Shown piece by piece: positions 33,896 to 42,892 of a stretch of DNA of 64,000 nt. Within the stretch, counting starts at the first letter, position 1; each line of letters starts with the position of its first letter. Source of the stretch: Oscillospiraceae bacterium (GTDB taxonomy: Bacteria > Bacillota > Clostridia > Oscillospirales > Ruminococcaceae); contig CP107211.1 of assembly GCA_025757845.1 (NCBI GenBank), forward strand, positions 558,001-622,000, in the 5' to 3' direction. The translations under genes were made by a program, and so were the position numbers. The notes under the pieces were generated by a model. That model saw only the letters and a list, made by a program, of their open reading frames with translations. It ran no database searches and was not told the DNA's origin.

Positions 33896-35266
33896 ATGTT
33901 AGAAAATGTCTTTCATCTGAAGGAAAACCACACCGATGTAAAGACCGAGATCATGGCAGGTATCACCACCTTCATGACCATGGCCTACATCCTTGCGGTC
34001 AACCCCAACATCCTGTCGGCTTCCGGCATGGACTCGGAGGCTGTGCTGATCGCCACCGCACTGGCATCCTTTGTGGGCACGGCCCTGATGGCTCTGCTGG
34101 CCAACTACCCGTTTGCTCTGGCCCCCGGCATGGGCCTGAACGCCTATTTCTCCTACACGGTCGTGCTGACCATGGGCTACAGCTGGCAGCTGGCCCTGAT
34201 GGCCGTGTTTGTGGAGGGCATCATCTTCATCGCGCTGTCCCTGACCAATGTGCGTGAGGGCATCTTCAACGCCATCCCCATGACCCTGAAGAGCGCGGTC
34301 AGCGTGGGCATCGGCCTGTTCGTGGCCTTTGTCGGCCTGCAGAACGCCAAGCTGATCGTGAACAGCGACTCTACGCTGGTCACCTACCAGCACTTCAAAG
34401 GCGAGACCTTCCACAGCGTGGGCGTGGGTGCCATCCTGGCCCTCATCGGCGTGGCCATCACCGCCATCCTGCTGGTGAAGCGTGTGAAGGGCGGCATCCT
34501 GTACGGCATCCTGATCACCTGGGTGCTGGGCATCCTCTGCGAGGTTACCGGCATCTATGTGCCCAATGCGGATGCGGGCATGTACAGCGTGATCCCCACC
34601 GCTTTTGTCAGCTTTGACTTCTCGGCTCTGGGCAAGACCTTTGGTCAGGTGTTCAAGACGGATTTCTCCGGCGTCGGCATCCTCAACTTCTTTGCCGTCA
34701 TGTTCTCCTTCCTGTTCGTGGACCTGTTTGACACCCTGGGCACCCTGATCGGCGTGGCATCCAAGGCCGACATGCTGGACGAGGACGGCAAGCTGCCCCA
34801 CATCAAGGGTGCTCTGATGGCAGACTCCATTGCCACCTGCGCCGGTGCTGTGCTGGGTACTTCCACCACCACCACCTTTGTGGAGAGCGCTTCCGGCGTG
34901 ACCGAGGGCGGCCGCACCGGCCTGACCAGCATGACCACTGGTGTGCTGTTCCTGTTGGCTACCATCTTCAGCCCGCTGTTCCTGACCATCCCCAGCTTTG
35001 CAACGGCTCCGGCTCTGATCATCGTGGGCTTCTACATGATGGGCTCCGCGGTCAAGATCGACTTCAACGACCCCAGCGAGGGCATCCCCGCCTTCCTGAC
35101 CATCCTGGCCATGCCCACTGCGTACAGCATCTCTGAGGGCATTGCCATTGGTGTGATCTCCTGGACCATCATCAATGTGGTCACCGGCAAGGCCAAGGAA
35201 AAGAAGATCAGCCCGCTGATGTATGTGCTGACCGTGCTGTTCATCCTGAAGTACATCTGCCTGTAA
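33896..35266 (+). CDS. NCS2-family purine permease (AzgA-like)
   Basis: 456 residues with 12-14 hydrophobic segments and a GGAGG site. Family landmarks are AYILAVNPNILSASGMD, PGMGLNAYFSYTVV and FVDLFDTLGTLIGVASKADMLDEDG, typical of the AzgA/PbuG branch that takes up adenine, guanine or hypoxanthine by proton symport. Single-gene transcription unit between its promoter and the terminator at 35293-35331. The exact purine cannot be read from sequence. Confidence 0.9.
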   Translation: MLENVFHLKENHTDVKTEIMAGITTFMTMAYILAVNPNILSASGMDSEAVLIATALASFVGTALMALLANYPFALAPGMGLNAYFSYTVVLTMGYSWQLALMAVFVEGIIFIALSLTNVREGIFNAIPMTLKSAVSVGIGLFVAFVGLQNAKLIVNSDSTLVTYQHFKGETFHSVGVGAILALIGVAITAILLVKRVKGGILYGILITWVLGILCEVTGIYVPNADAGMYSVIPTAFVSFDFSALGKTFGQVFKTDFSGVGILNFFAVMFSFLFVDLFDTLGTLIGVASKADMLDEDGKLPHIKGALMADSIATCAGAVLGTSTTTTFVESASGVTEGGRTGLTSMTTGVLFLLATIFSPLFLTIPSFATAPALIIVGFYMMGSAVKIDFNDPSEGIPAFLTILAMPTAYSISEGIAIGVISWTIINVVTGKAKEKKISPLMYVLTVLFILKYICL

Positions 35267-35292
35267 GGCTCCATACAAACACAAAGCAAAAA

Positions 35293-35331
35293 GCTGCTGC
35301 CTTCCCGCAAAGGGAGGGCAGCAGCTTTTTT
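35293..35331. terminator. Bidirectional terminator
   Basis: GCTGCTGCCTTCCC/GGGAGGGCAGCAGC hairpin flanked by AAAAA and TTTTTT. It serves the NCS2 gene and the minus-strand gene ending at 35343. Confidence 0.9.
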
Positions 35332-35342
35332 GTCTGTGGAGC

Positions 35343-35576
35343 TTATTGGTGCCGACGGGGGCGGATGTGCACCTCGGGAATGGCCACGTTGTCGTAATGG
35401 ATGGGGTCCTCGGCGTGAGGATGCTCTCCGGTGGCATGAGAGGTGTCTTCTGCGGGGTGGTGTACCTTGCCGGTATGGACCTCCGGCAGAGCCACCGTTT
35501 CCTCCGAATGAGACTTGTCCGGCTTGCTCCAGATCTTTTGTTGGAACCACATCTTCAGGTGGTGTTTCAGCGACAT
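35343..35576 (-). CDS. 77-residue histidine-rich hypothetical
   Basis: ATG at 35576 with AAAGGAG; reads MSLKHHLKMWFQQKIW, then 12 or so histidines spread through EVHTGKVHHPAEDTSHATGEHPHAED. It lies 51 bases after the gltS stop on the same strand. The His/Asp/Glu-rich tail could bind metal ions; no family is recognised. Confidence 0.6.
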   Translation of the reverse strand: MSLKHHLKMWFQQKIWSKPDKSHSEETVALPEVHTGKVHHPAEDTSHATGEHPHAEDPIHYDNVAIPEVHIRPRRHQ

Positions 35577-35627
35577 GATGATGCTCCTTTCCCGGTGTGC
35601 GGGGCACACCGAAAGTTCAAGACAGGA

Positions 35628-36815
35628 TCAGATAAAGTTGATGAATACCGTAATGACAAGGCTGTTGATGAAATCCGCGAACAGACTGCCCACCAGCGGG
35701 ATGAGCAGATAGGCCTTGACGGAAGGGGAATACTTGTCGCACACGGCCTGCATGTTGGCCATGGCGTTGGGGGTGGCACCCATGCCGAAGCCGCAGGTGC
35801 CGGAAACGATGACGGCCGCGTCGTAGTCGCGGCCCATGACGTTGTACACGATCGCAAAAGAATACAGGATCATGAACAGGGTCTGACCGGCCAGCAGTAC
35901 CACCAGCGGCAGAGCCAGCTCGGCCAGCTGCCAGATCTTCAGGGTGATCATGGCCATGCCAAGGAAGAGCGACAGGCAGATGCCGCCGATGTCGTTGATC
36001 TCGCCCATATATACCGTGAACTTGCCGCCGTATTCGCCCAGATTGCGGATGCAGGCGGCGGCGATCATGGCACCGATGTAGATGGGGAAGGTCATGCCGG
36101 TCAGGCTGAGCAGCTTGCTCAGCACCGTGCCGATGCCCATGGCGATGATCAGCTGGAAGCTGGCGGCGGGGTACATGCTGCTGTGACGCTCGTGCTTGAT
36201 CTCTTCTTCCACCAGCAGGCTGTCGTCCTCGGGCACGATGGTGTCCAGCAGGTGGTGGCGCTCAATGAGCATCTTGCCGAGCGGGCCGCCCATCATGCTG
36301 CCGGCGATCAGGCCGTAGGTGGCGGCGGCGGTGCACAGGGTGGTGGCACCCTTGATGCCAAAGTCCTCCAGCACCGGGCCAAAGGCACCGGCGGTGCCGT
36401 GGCCGCCCACCATGGGGATGGAGCCGGTGCAAAGGCCCACCAGCGGGTCCACATCCAGCAGGTTGGCCAGCCCAACGGCCAGGAAGTTCTGGCTGACGAT
36501 CAGCACGATGACGACGCCCAGGAACACGATCATGGCCTTGCCGCCGCTTTTCAACACCTTGAGGTTGGCCTGAAAGCCCACCGAGGTGAAGAACATGACC
36601 ATGCACACCTCTTTGAGGGTGTCGTCAAAGGCGAACTCTGCCACGCCGGTCACATAGCAGATGCAGGTGAAAATGGCAAACAGCACGCCGCCGATGACCG
36701 GCGCGGGGATGCAGAATTTATCCAGCAGGCGTACCCGTTCCCGCAGAAACTTGCCCAGCATCAGCACCAGCACCGCAAGGGCCAGGGTCTGATACATATC
36801 CAATTCGATCTTCAT
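35628..36815 (-). CDS. gltS: GltS-type sodium/glutamate symporter
   Basis: 395 residues, about ten membrane segments. GltS landmarks: DKFCIPAPVIGGVLFA and the reentrant-loop motif SIPMVGGHGTAGAFGP, with a second loop CGFGMGATPNAMANMQAV. It normally imports glutamate with Na+. Directly upstream (26 bases) is a TAXI binding protein gene, an arrangement that fits a binding-protein-dependent GltS system. The true substrate may therefore differ from glutamate. Confidence 0.9.
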   Translation of the reverse strand: MKIELDMYQTLALAVLVLMLGKFLRERVRLLDKFCIPAPVIGGVLFAIFTCICYVTGVAEFAFDDTLKEVCMVMFFTSVGFQANLKVLKSGGKAMIVFLGVVIVLIVSQNFLAVGLANLLDVDPLVGLCTGSIPMVGGHGTAGAFGPVLEDFGIKGATTLCTAAATYGLIAGSMMGGPLGKMLIERHHLLDTIVPEDDSLLVEEEIKHERHSSMYPAASFQLIIAMGIGTVLSKLLSLTGMTFPIYIGAMIAAACIRNLGEYGGKFTVYMGEINDIGGICLSLFLGMAMITLKIWQLAELALPLVVLLAGQTLFMILYSFAIVYNVMGRDYDAAVIVSGTCGFGMGATPNAMANMQAVCDKYSPSVKAYLLIPLVGSLFADFINSLVITVFINFI

Positions 36816-36841
36816 TGCTTTCCCTCGATTTCCCGGCAGAC

Positions 36842-37807
36842 TCAGTCCACCGTAATTCCGGCCTGCTTATACCAGGCCGCTGCGCCTGCGTGGAAGGGGA
36901 TGCCAACGCCCTCTACTGCGTCGGTCTCCGGGTCCAGTGCAAGGCCAAGCTGCTCTTCCAGCGCTTCCCGGCTGGAGAACAGCAGTTCGGTGAGCTGCTG
37001 CACCTGCTTTGCGGGCAGAGAATCGCTGGCCAGCAGAACGGCTTTGACACCCACGGTCTGCACGTCGGCATCCTGGCCGGGATAAGTGCCGGCCGGGATG
37101 GTGACCTTACGGTAGGCGTTGTAGCTGCTCAGCAGGCGCTGCGCCGCGGTGCCGTCCACATTCAGCAGGCGGATGCCGCATTCGCCTGCCAGCTCGGTGA
37201 CCACCGGGCTGGGGGTGCCGACTGTGATGACGATGGCGTCGATCTTACCGGCCTTGAGCTGGTCGGCAGCGTCGGTATAGTTCAGGTTGATGGTGTCCAC
37301 CAGGCGGTCGTTCAGGCCGTAGGCAGACAGGATCTGAAGGGCATTCTGCTCGGAGCCGGATTCCTCCGCGCCGATGCTCACGGTTTTGCCCTGCAGGTCC
37401 TCGATGGACTGGATGTCCGAGTCGGCCCGCACGATGACCTGACAGGCCTCGGTGTACAGGGCTGCTACCGCGCCGAAGCCGCGGATGTCCTCCTCCTCTG
37501 CAAAAATGCCGGTCTGGTTGTAGGCGTCCTGTGCGAGGTCGGCCTGCGCAATGGCCAGCTGCAGGTATTCGCCGGTGAGCAGGCGCAGGTTGGCGGCCGA
37601 ACCGGCGGTGGTCCGGAGCTCGATGGTGCCGTTGGAAGTCTCGTTTTCCAGCGCGGCAAACTGCTCACCAAAATTGTGGTAGACACCACCCTCGCCGGCA
37701 ACGCCAAAGCGCAGACGCTTGACCGTCTCGGCGGCAGAGCAGCCGGTGAGCAACAGTGCGGCCAACATACAACCGGCCAGCAGTGCCGCGATCCATTTGC
37801 GTTTCAT
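36842..37807 (-). CDS. TAXI-family solute-binding lipoprotein
   Basis: 321 residues from ATG at 37807 (AAGGGG site); an upstream in-frame GTG is less well placed. Lipoprotein signal: MKRKWIAALLAGCMLAALLL, then lipobox LLTGC. The mature part (RLRFGVAGEGGVYHNFGEQFAAL, then TVSIGAEESGSEQNALQILSAYGL) is the TAXI subgroup of TRAP solute receptors. No TRAP membrane subunits are nearby; gltS follows in the same operon, so the pair may work as a TAXI-GltS transporter. Confidence 0.9.
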   Translation of the reverse strand: MKRKWIAALLAGCMLAALLLTGCSAAETVKRLRFGVAGEGGVYHNFGEQFAALENETSNGTIELRTTAGSAANLRLLTGEYLQLAIAQADLAQDAYNQTGIFAEEEDIRGFGAVAALYTEACQVIVRADSDIQSIEDLQGKTVSIGAEESGSEQNALQILSAYGLNDRLVDTINLNYTDAADQLKAGKIDAIVITVGTPSPVVTELAGECGIRLLNVDGTAAQRLLSSYNAYRKVTIPAGTYPGQDADVQTVGVKAVLLASDSLPAKQVQQLTELLFSSREALEEQLGLALDPETDAVEGVGIPFHAGAAAWYKQAGITVD

Positions 37808-37952
37808 ACTTTTATACACCCCTTTTTCCGCTGCCGCAAACCCGGCAGCTTCTTATTATCGCAAGGCTGGAAATTAGCGCAACAGTAGCAGCATATCTGC
37901 GATATGCAAACCAACGTTGTTGCTGTTGCATTAAAAAGTTGGCTTGCTATAA

Positions 37953-37981
37953 AGTATAGTCATATTGCGGATGAAATGCAA
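37953..37981 (-). promoter_or_regulatory. Promoter of the TAXI-gltS operon
   Basis: Minus strand TTGCAT, 17 bases, TATACT, about 145 bases before the TAXI start. No further structure is obvious in the leader. Confidence 0.65.
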
Positions 37982-38028
37982 TCACTTTTGCAAAAGTATG
38001 CAGCGAAGAAGCGTTGGGCAGGGCATCA

Positions 38029-38056
38029 AAAAAGGCTCCTCCGTTTCCGGAGGAGC
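38029..38056 (-). terminator. Rho-independent terminator
   Basis: GGCTCCTCCG-GAAA-CGGAGGAGCC with a minus-strand T-run, ending the 106-residue membrane protein gene. Confidence 0.85.
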
Positions 38057-38065
38057 CGGACAGAT

Positions 38066-38386
38066 TCAGCCGCCGAACAGGCCAAAGAAGCTGGTGTGGG
38101 TCACGCCCAGGATCAGAAACAGGGCGATGAGCGCAAACAGCACCCCGATGATGATGTCCATCTGATGGACGGTGAGGGGAAAATGATCGTAGAGCTTTTC
38201 CTTGGGATTGACAAAGTTCTTGTCGCCGTTGTCAAGCAGGGACTTTTTGCCTTGTTCAAAGTCGGCCCGCTGACCGGCAAGCTCGGCCTGCTCTTGTGCC
38301 AGCTGTGCTTCGCGGGCAGCCAGAACGGCTTCGCGCCGGGCAAGCTCTGCCTCGCGCTCGGCAGGGGTGAGGTCTTTTTGTGCCAT
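38066..38386 (-). CDS. Coiled-coil protein with C-terminal membrane helix
   Basis: 106 residues from ATG at 38386 with AGGAGG. Residues 8-50 are an unbroken coiled coil built on repeats of EA-L-R (AELARREAVLAAREAQLAQEQ). A short linker and one hydrophobic helix (IIIGVLFALIALFLILGV) complete it, so it is likely a tail-anchored inner-membrane protein. No family name is known to me. It is a single-gene unit with its own terminator. Confidence 0.75.
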   Translation of the reverse strand: MAQKDLTPAEREAELARREAVLAAREAQLAQEQAELAGQRADFEQGKKSLLDNGDKNFVNPKEKLYDHFPLTVHQMDIIIGVLFALIALFLILGVTHTSFFGLFGG

Positions 38387-38487
38387 ACTGCACCTCCTGA
38401 TGGTTGTTGCTTTTATGATAGCACACAAACATGAACAAAAAAAGGGGCCGTCCGCCCAAAAGGCAGACGGCCCACAGAAGAGAGGGC

Positions 38488-39486
38488 TTACTTCTTTGCC
38501 AGGTACTTGCGGATATCAATGGCCACAGCCACGATGATGACAAGGCCCTGGACGATGTAGGTGTAAGAGGAGTTGACGTTCATGAACTGCAGAGCGACCT
38601 TCATCAGCTCAAAGACCAGAACGCCGACCAGAACGCCGGGCACGGTGCCGACGCCGCCGGTGGTGGAAACACCGCCGATGGTGCAGGCTGCGATGGCGTC
38701 CAGCTCATAGCCCTGTGCGGTGTTGACGGATGCGCCGCCGGACTTTGCAGCCAGCAGGCAGCCTGCCAGACCGAACATGCAGGAAGCCAGGATGTAGATG
38801 CGGATCTTGGTAGCGTACACGTTGACACCGGCCACCTCAGCAGCAGCTTCGTTGCCGCCGATGGCGTACATGTACTTGCCGTGACGGGTCTTGTTGTACA
38901 GGAACCAGAAGCACGCGGCCACGACCAGAGCGATCCAGATCAGCACGGGGATGCCGATGATGGTGTTGGAGGCCAGGGAGGTGAAGTTCTTGTTCAGGGA
39001 GCCAATGGGGGTACCGCCGGTGTACACCAGGCAGATACCGTAGACCACCTGCTGCATGCCCAGGGTTGCGATGAAGGGCTGCACCTTCAGGTAGCTGACC
39101 ACCAGACCGTTGCACAGGCCGATGATGGCGCAGATGGCGATGACCAGGATGAACACCACCGGGGTGGGCAGGGTGTGCATGTTGGGGTAGAACTTACCGG
39201 ATGCGCCCTCGGTCTGCGCAAAGATGCAGGCCAGGCAGGCGGCAAAACCAGCCAGACGACCGGCCGACAGGTCGTTGCCGGTGGTGATCAGGCAGCCGGA
39301 AATACCCAGTGCGATGATGTAGCGGATGGACACGTTCTTGAACAGGTTGATCATGTTCGTGCCCGAGAAGAAGTTGGGATGCATGATGCCGACGATCAGG
39401 GACACGGCCAGCATCATCACGATAATGGCGTTGTTGCTGAGCCATTTGGTCACAGCCTTGCCATTCAATTTTTTGGTAGCTTCCAC
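38488..39486 (-). CDS. mglC: Galactose-type ABC permease MglC
   Basis: 332 residues with 8-10 membrane segments; CUT2-family permease. Landmarks: TNMINLFKNVSIRYIIALGISGCLITTGNDLSAGR and VVSYLKVQPFIATLGMQ. It forms the membrane channel with MglA (18 bases upstream) for import of galactose or related monosaccharides bound by MglB. Last gene of the mglBAC operon. Confidence 0.93.
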   Translation of the reverse strand: MEATKKLNGKAVTKWLSNNAIIVMMLAVSLIVGIMHPNFFSGTNMINLFKNVSIRYIIALGISGCLITTGNDLSAGRLAGFAACLACIFAQTEGASGKFYPNMHTLPTPVVFILVIAICAIIGLCNGLVVSYLKVQPFIATLGMQQVVYGICLVYTGGTPIGSLNKNFTSLASNTIIGIPVLIWIALVVAACFWFLYNKTRHGKYMYAIGGNEAAAEVAGVNVYATKIRIYILASCMFGLAGCLLAAKSGGASVNTAQGYELDAIAACTIGGVSTTGGVGTVPGVLVGVLVFELMKVALQFMNVNSSYTYIVQGLVIIVAVAIDIRKYLAKK

Positions 39487-39504
39487 GATAGACAGCCTCC
39501 TTAT

Positions 39505-41043
39505 TTACTGATTCGCCGCAGCGGTGGGTGCGGTCTCGAACTGGGTGGCCAGAGCCATGATGTTTTCCTGGGTGGCGTCCTTGCCGTCGATGAAGCCGGT
39601 GATGCGGCCATCGCACATGACCATGACACGGTTGGACATACCAATGATCTCGCTCATTTCGGAGGAGATCATGATGATGCTCTTGCCCTGCTTGGCCAGC
39701 TCGGCAATGATGCAGTAGATCTCGTACTTGGCACCGACGTCGATGCCGCGGGTGGGCTCGTCCAGGATCAGCACATCGGGGTTGTTGGCCAGCCAGCGGG
39801 CGATCAGCACCTTCTGCTGGTTGCCGCCGGACAGGCTCTTGATCTGGGTCTTGGGGCTGGGCACCTTGATGGCCATCTTCTCTTTGTTGGTGGCCACCAG
39901 ATCCAGGATCTTCTTGTTGTCCAGCATGATGGGGCCCTTGCGCAGGGCGTCCAGCGAAGCGATGGAGATGTTGTCGGCCACGCTCAGCACACCCATGATG
40001 CCGGTGGCGCGGCGGTCCTCGGTCAGCAGAGCCACGCTCTTCCGGATGGCGTCGCGGGGCTGCTTGATGGTGACCTCTTCGCCCTTGATCCACACCTTGC
40101 CGGAGGTGTGGGCACGCAGGCCGAAGATGCCTTCCATCAGTTCGGTACGCTGGGCACCCACCAGACCGGCCACGCCCAGGATCTCGCCCTTTTTCAGCTC
40201 AAAGCTGCAGTGGCGGAAGGAGCGGGGATGGATGGAGGTGAAGTCCTCCACCTTCATCATCACTTCGTCGGAGGGATGATTCTCCAGCGGGGGGAACAGG
40301 TTGGACAGCTCACGGCCGACCATCTTGGCGATGATCTGCTCCTTGGTCATGTCCGCCACTTCCCACTTGCCGATGTACTGGCCATCGCGCATGATGGTGA
40401 CTTCGTCGGCGATGACCTTGATCTCGTCCATCTTATGGCTGATGTAGACCAGTGCGACGCCCAGAGCCTTCAGCTCCCGCATGATGCGGAACAGGGATTC
40501 CACTTCGTTTGCGGTCAGGGAGGAAGTGGGCTCGTCCAGGATCAGCACCTTGCAGTTTGCGGAAACGGCCTTGGCGATTTCCACCATCTGCATCTGAGCG
40601 ATGCTCAGGGAGCCGAGCTTTGCATGGGGGTTGATGTCCAGCTTCAGCTTCTTGAGCAGCTCCTCGGTGTCCTTGTACATTTTGGGGTGATCCACCACGG
40701 TGATGGGGCCATAGCTCTTGGTGGGGTAGCGCCCCAGCCAGATGTTCTCGGCCACGGTACGGGCCGGGATGGGCTGCAGCTCCTGATGCACCATGGCAAT
40801 GCCGCGGTTCAGTGCATCCAACGGGGTGGGGATGGTGACTTTTTCGCCTTCGTATTCGATCTCGCCCTCGTCCATCTTGTAAATGCCGAACATGCATTTC
40901 ATCAATGTGGACTTACCGGCGCCGTTTTCACCCATCAGCGCCATGACCTTGCCCGGGCGAAGCTCCAGCTGTGCGTGATCCAGCGCTTTGACGCCGGGGA
41001 AGGTCTTGACCACGCCTTTCATTACCAGACGGTATTCTGACAT
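39505..41043 (-). CDS. mglA: Galactose-type ABC ATPase MglA
   Basis: 512 residues, two nucleotide-binding domains as in all CUT2 ATPases. The first has Walker A GENGAGKST, signature LSIAQMQ and Walker B VLILDEPTSSL. The second has a degenerate P-loop (GLVGAQRTEL) but an intact LSGGNQQK signature and DEPTRGID. It energises sugar import through MglC. It is separated from mglB by a 160-base gap with a strong hairpin that probably lowers its expression relative to the binding protein. Confidence 0.94.
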   Translation of the reverse strand: MSEYRLVMKGVVKTFPGVKALDHAQLELRPGKVMALMGENGAGKSTLMKCMFGIYKMDEGEIEYEGEKVTIPTPLDALNRGIAMVHQELQPIPARTVAENIWLGRYPTKSYGPITVVDHPKMYKDTEELLKKLKLDINPHAKLGSLSIAQMQMVEIAKAVSANCKVLILDEPTSSLTANEVESLFRIMRELKALGVALVYISHKMDEIKVIADEVTIMRDGQYIGKWEVADMTKEQIIAKMVGRELSNLFPPLENHPSDEVMMKVEDFTSIHPRSFRHCSFELKKGEILGVAGLVGAQRTELMEGIFGLRAHTSGKVWIKGEEVTIKQPRDAIRKSVALLTEDRRATGIMGVLSVADNISIASLDALRKGPIMLDNKKILDLVATNKEKMAIKVPSPKTQIKSLSGGNQQKVLIARWLANNPDVLILDEPTRGIDVGAKYEIYCIIAELAKQGKSIIMISSEMSEIIGMSNRVMVMCDGRITGFIDGKDATQENIMALATQFETAPTAAANQ

Positions 41044-41101
41044 TCCGCAGAAGCCTCCTTTTCTTTTTTCAGGCCGCAGAAAAACCTTTTTTCAAAACAA
41101 G

Positions 41102-41138
41102 GCGCGTGCGCGGAGAAGGGTTTCTCGAACGCACGCGC
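41102..41138 (-). promoter_or_regulatory. Intercistronic hairpin mglB-mglA
   Basis: GCGCGTGCG/CGCACGCGC stem with a 19-base loop, followed by CTTGTTTTG on the minus strand. It looks like a partial terminator or mRNA-stabilising stem that keeps mglB transcripts more abundant than mglAC. Confidence 0.6.
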
Positions 41139-41206
41139 TTTATAGCTTTTGTCAAGCCGTCAAGGTCCACTGCGTACCTTGCATTTGCAATCGGGGAACT
41201 TTGGTC

Positions 41207-42253
41207 TTACTTCACATACTGAGATGCGTTGTCCTTGGTGACCTTGACATAGTCGACCCAGTAGTACTGCTCGACAGCGGAGCCTTCGACGTACAGCTTG
41301 GTAGCCTCGGCAGCTGCGGTGGCCTGGCCCACGTCATCGTTCAGCACGGTACCGGTCATGTTGCCGTCCAGAACGTCCTGAACAGCCTCGGCCAGTGCAT
41401 CGACGCCGACCAGATAGATGTCCTTGCCGACGGTGCGGCCGGCCTGCTGGATGGACTGCAGAGCGCCCAGTGCCATTGCGTCGTTGTTGCAGAACACGAC
41501 TTCGATCTTATCGCCGTACTGAGACAGAGCGTTTGCAACGTCCTGCTGAGCGGTGGTCTGATCCCAGTTGTCCAGGTACTCGTACAGGCACTCCACTTCC
41601 TTGCCGGCATCGGTCAGAGCCTTGATGGAGTACTCGGTGCGGTACTGAGCATCGATGTTCTCGGGGTCGCCCTTGCACATAATGTAAGTGATCTTGCCGT
41701 CGCCGTTGATATCGCCCTGGGTCTCGGTCTCCAGGATCAGCTGGCCCTGGTAAGTACCGGACTGACGTGCGTCAGCACCGACGTAGCAGCACTTGCCTGC
41801 GTAAGAATCCAGAACGCTCTTGTCGGGCTCACGGTTGATGAACACGATGGGAGTGCCGGAGGGAGAAACGGTGTCCACGATGGTCTGTGCGGAAGTGGTC
41901 TGCACGGGGTTGATGACCAGGACATCGACACCCTGCTGCAGGAAGGTGTTGATCTGCTCGGTCTGGGTGTTCTGGTCGTTCTTGCCGTCCATGATGGTGA
42001 CGGAGTAGCCCATGTCCTTCAGGTACTCTTCCAGATCGGTGCGGTACAGGGTCATGAAGTTATCAGCGAACTGATAGATGCAGACACCGATGTTGGCAGA
42101 GCCGGCAGCAGAAGCAGCGGTGCTGGAAGCAGCAGCGGAAGAAGCAGTGGAAGCAGCAGTAGAGCTGGAGGAACCGCCACATGCGGTCATGGCAGCGGTT
42201 GCGCCCACGACAGCAGAAGCCTTCAGGAAGTCACGACGAGAAATCATTTTCAT
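41207..42253 (-). CDS. mglB: Galactose-type binding lipoprotein MglB
   Basis: 348 residues from ATG at 42253 (AAGGAG). The N-terminus MKMISRRDFLKASAVVGA has a twin-arginine-like SRRDFLK and ends in lipobox MTAC, followed by a Ser/Ala linker of about 25 residues. The mature protein follows E. coli MglB block by block (IGVCIYQFADNFM, DGKNDQNTQTEQINTFLQQGVD, FINREPDKSVLDSY, GDINGDGKITY). The last looks like a calcium-binding loop. High-affinity receptor for galactose/glucose-type sugars outside the membrane. Confidence 0.92.
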   Translation of the reverse strand: MKMISRRDFLKASAVVGATAAMTACGGSSSSTAASTASSAAASSTAASAAGSANIGVCIYQFADNFMTLYRTDLEEYLKDMGYSVTIMDGKNDQNTQTEQINTFLQQGVDVLVINPVQTTSAQTIVDTVSPSGTPIVFINREPDKSVLDSYAGKCCYVGADARQSGTYQGQLILETETQGDINGDGKITYIMCKGDPENIDAQYRTEYSIKALTDAGKEVECLYEYLDNWDQTTAQQDVANALSQYGDKIEVVFCNNDAMALGALQSIQQAGRTVGKDIYLVGVDALAEAVQDVLDGNMTGTVLNDDVGQATAAAEATKLYVEGSAVEQYYWVDYVKVTKDNASQYVK

Positions 42254-42533
42254 AATTGTGTTCTCCTTCATTCGTATCATAGCAATTTCACAGGCGCATT
42301 TATTGCACACACCTGGATTTCCTGCTTGTATTATAACCGCCTGCGAAGCGGTCTGCAAGAGAACAAGTCCACAAGAATCTGAGATTTCTTTTGTGCTGTT
42401 TCAACAAAAGGAATTTTCAAAGGACAAAATAATTTCCGTAACAAGCACAATTTTTCATAAACGTGCAACTTCTGGATAAATCGGTCGGAGCAGGGTCGGA
42501 TTTCTTTCAAAAAGATTACAAAATGTTGCATGA

Positions 42534-42660
42534 CACGGTTCGACCCTTCCGGACAGAAACCGTGCAGCTCCCGGAAATTACCGGGAGAACTGAAAAAACT
42601 TTTCAACTGTGGGGACTTTCCGGCAAACCGCTGCCGGGCAGCGCGCCCCGCAGTTTTTTT
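42534..42660 (+). ncRNA. Candidate three-hairpin RNA ending in a terminator
   Basis: In the 640-base gap between mglB and the head-gene cluster, three stems follow each other on the plus strand: CACGGTT/AACCGTG (42534-42564), CTCCCGG/CCGGGAG (42568-42587), and AACTGTGGGG/CCCCGCAGTT with TTTTTTT (42605-42660, enclosing CCGGCA/TGCCGG). No plus-strand gene lies upstream to need the terminator. It is either a small RNA or a terminating leader of the head-gene operon. The promoter is not clear. Confidence 0.4.
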
Positions 42661-42892
42661 GCACTCCGGACGGAATTACTGCAAACGGATTTCTGGAAGA
42701 AAAAACAGCTTTTTCTGAAAGATGCGATAGAACGGAGCTTTTTAAGACTCGAAATTATACGATTTGAAAAAATCGCGTTTAAAAATACGAAATGGCCCTG
42801 AAAAAGCACACACTGTTGCGGCAGCACGAGGCGTGGTAAGCTGTTGCCATAGCCCGGAGCCGCCGGGCAGAAAGGAGGAACCAACACGAACC

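Noticed and set aside
33899-35437. 512-residue minus-strand frame opposite the NCS2 gene
   Set aside because: Antisense of a clear permease; His/Gln/Gly-rich shadow with no start signal.
38431-41040. 869-residue open frame on the plus strand
   Set aside because: It is the antisense of mglC and mglA, whose family motifs are unmistakable; its product is low-complexity G/D/H/V-rich text without a ribosome site.
42331-42606. 91-residue minus-strand frame upstream of mglB
   Set aside because: No ribosome site, no family resemblance; it covers the promoter/leader region of mglB and the hairpin-rich stretch.
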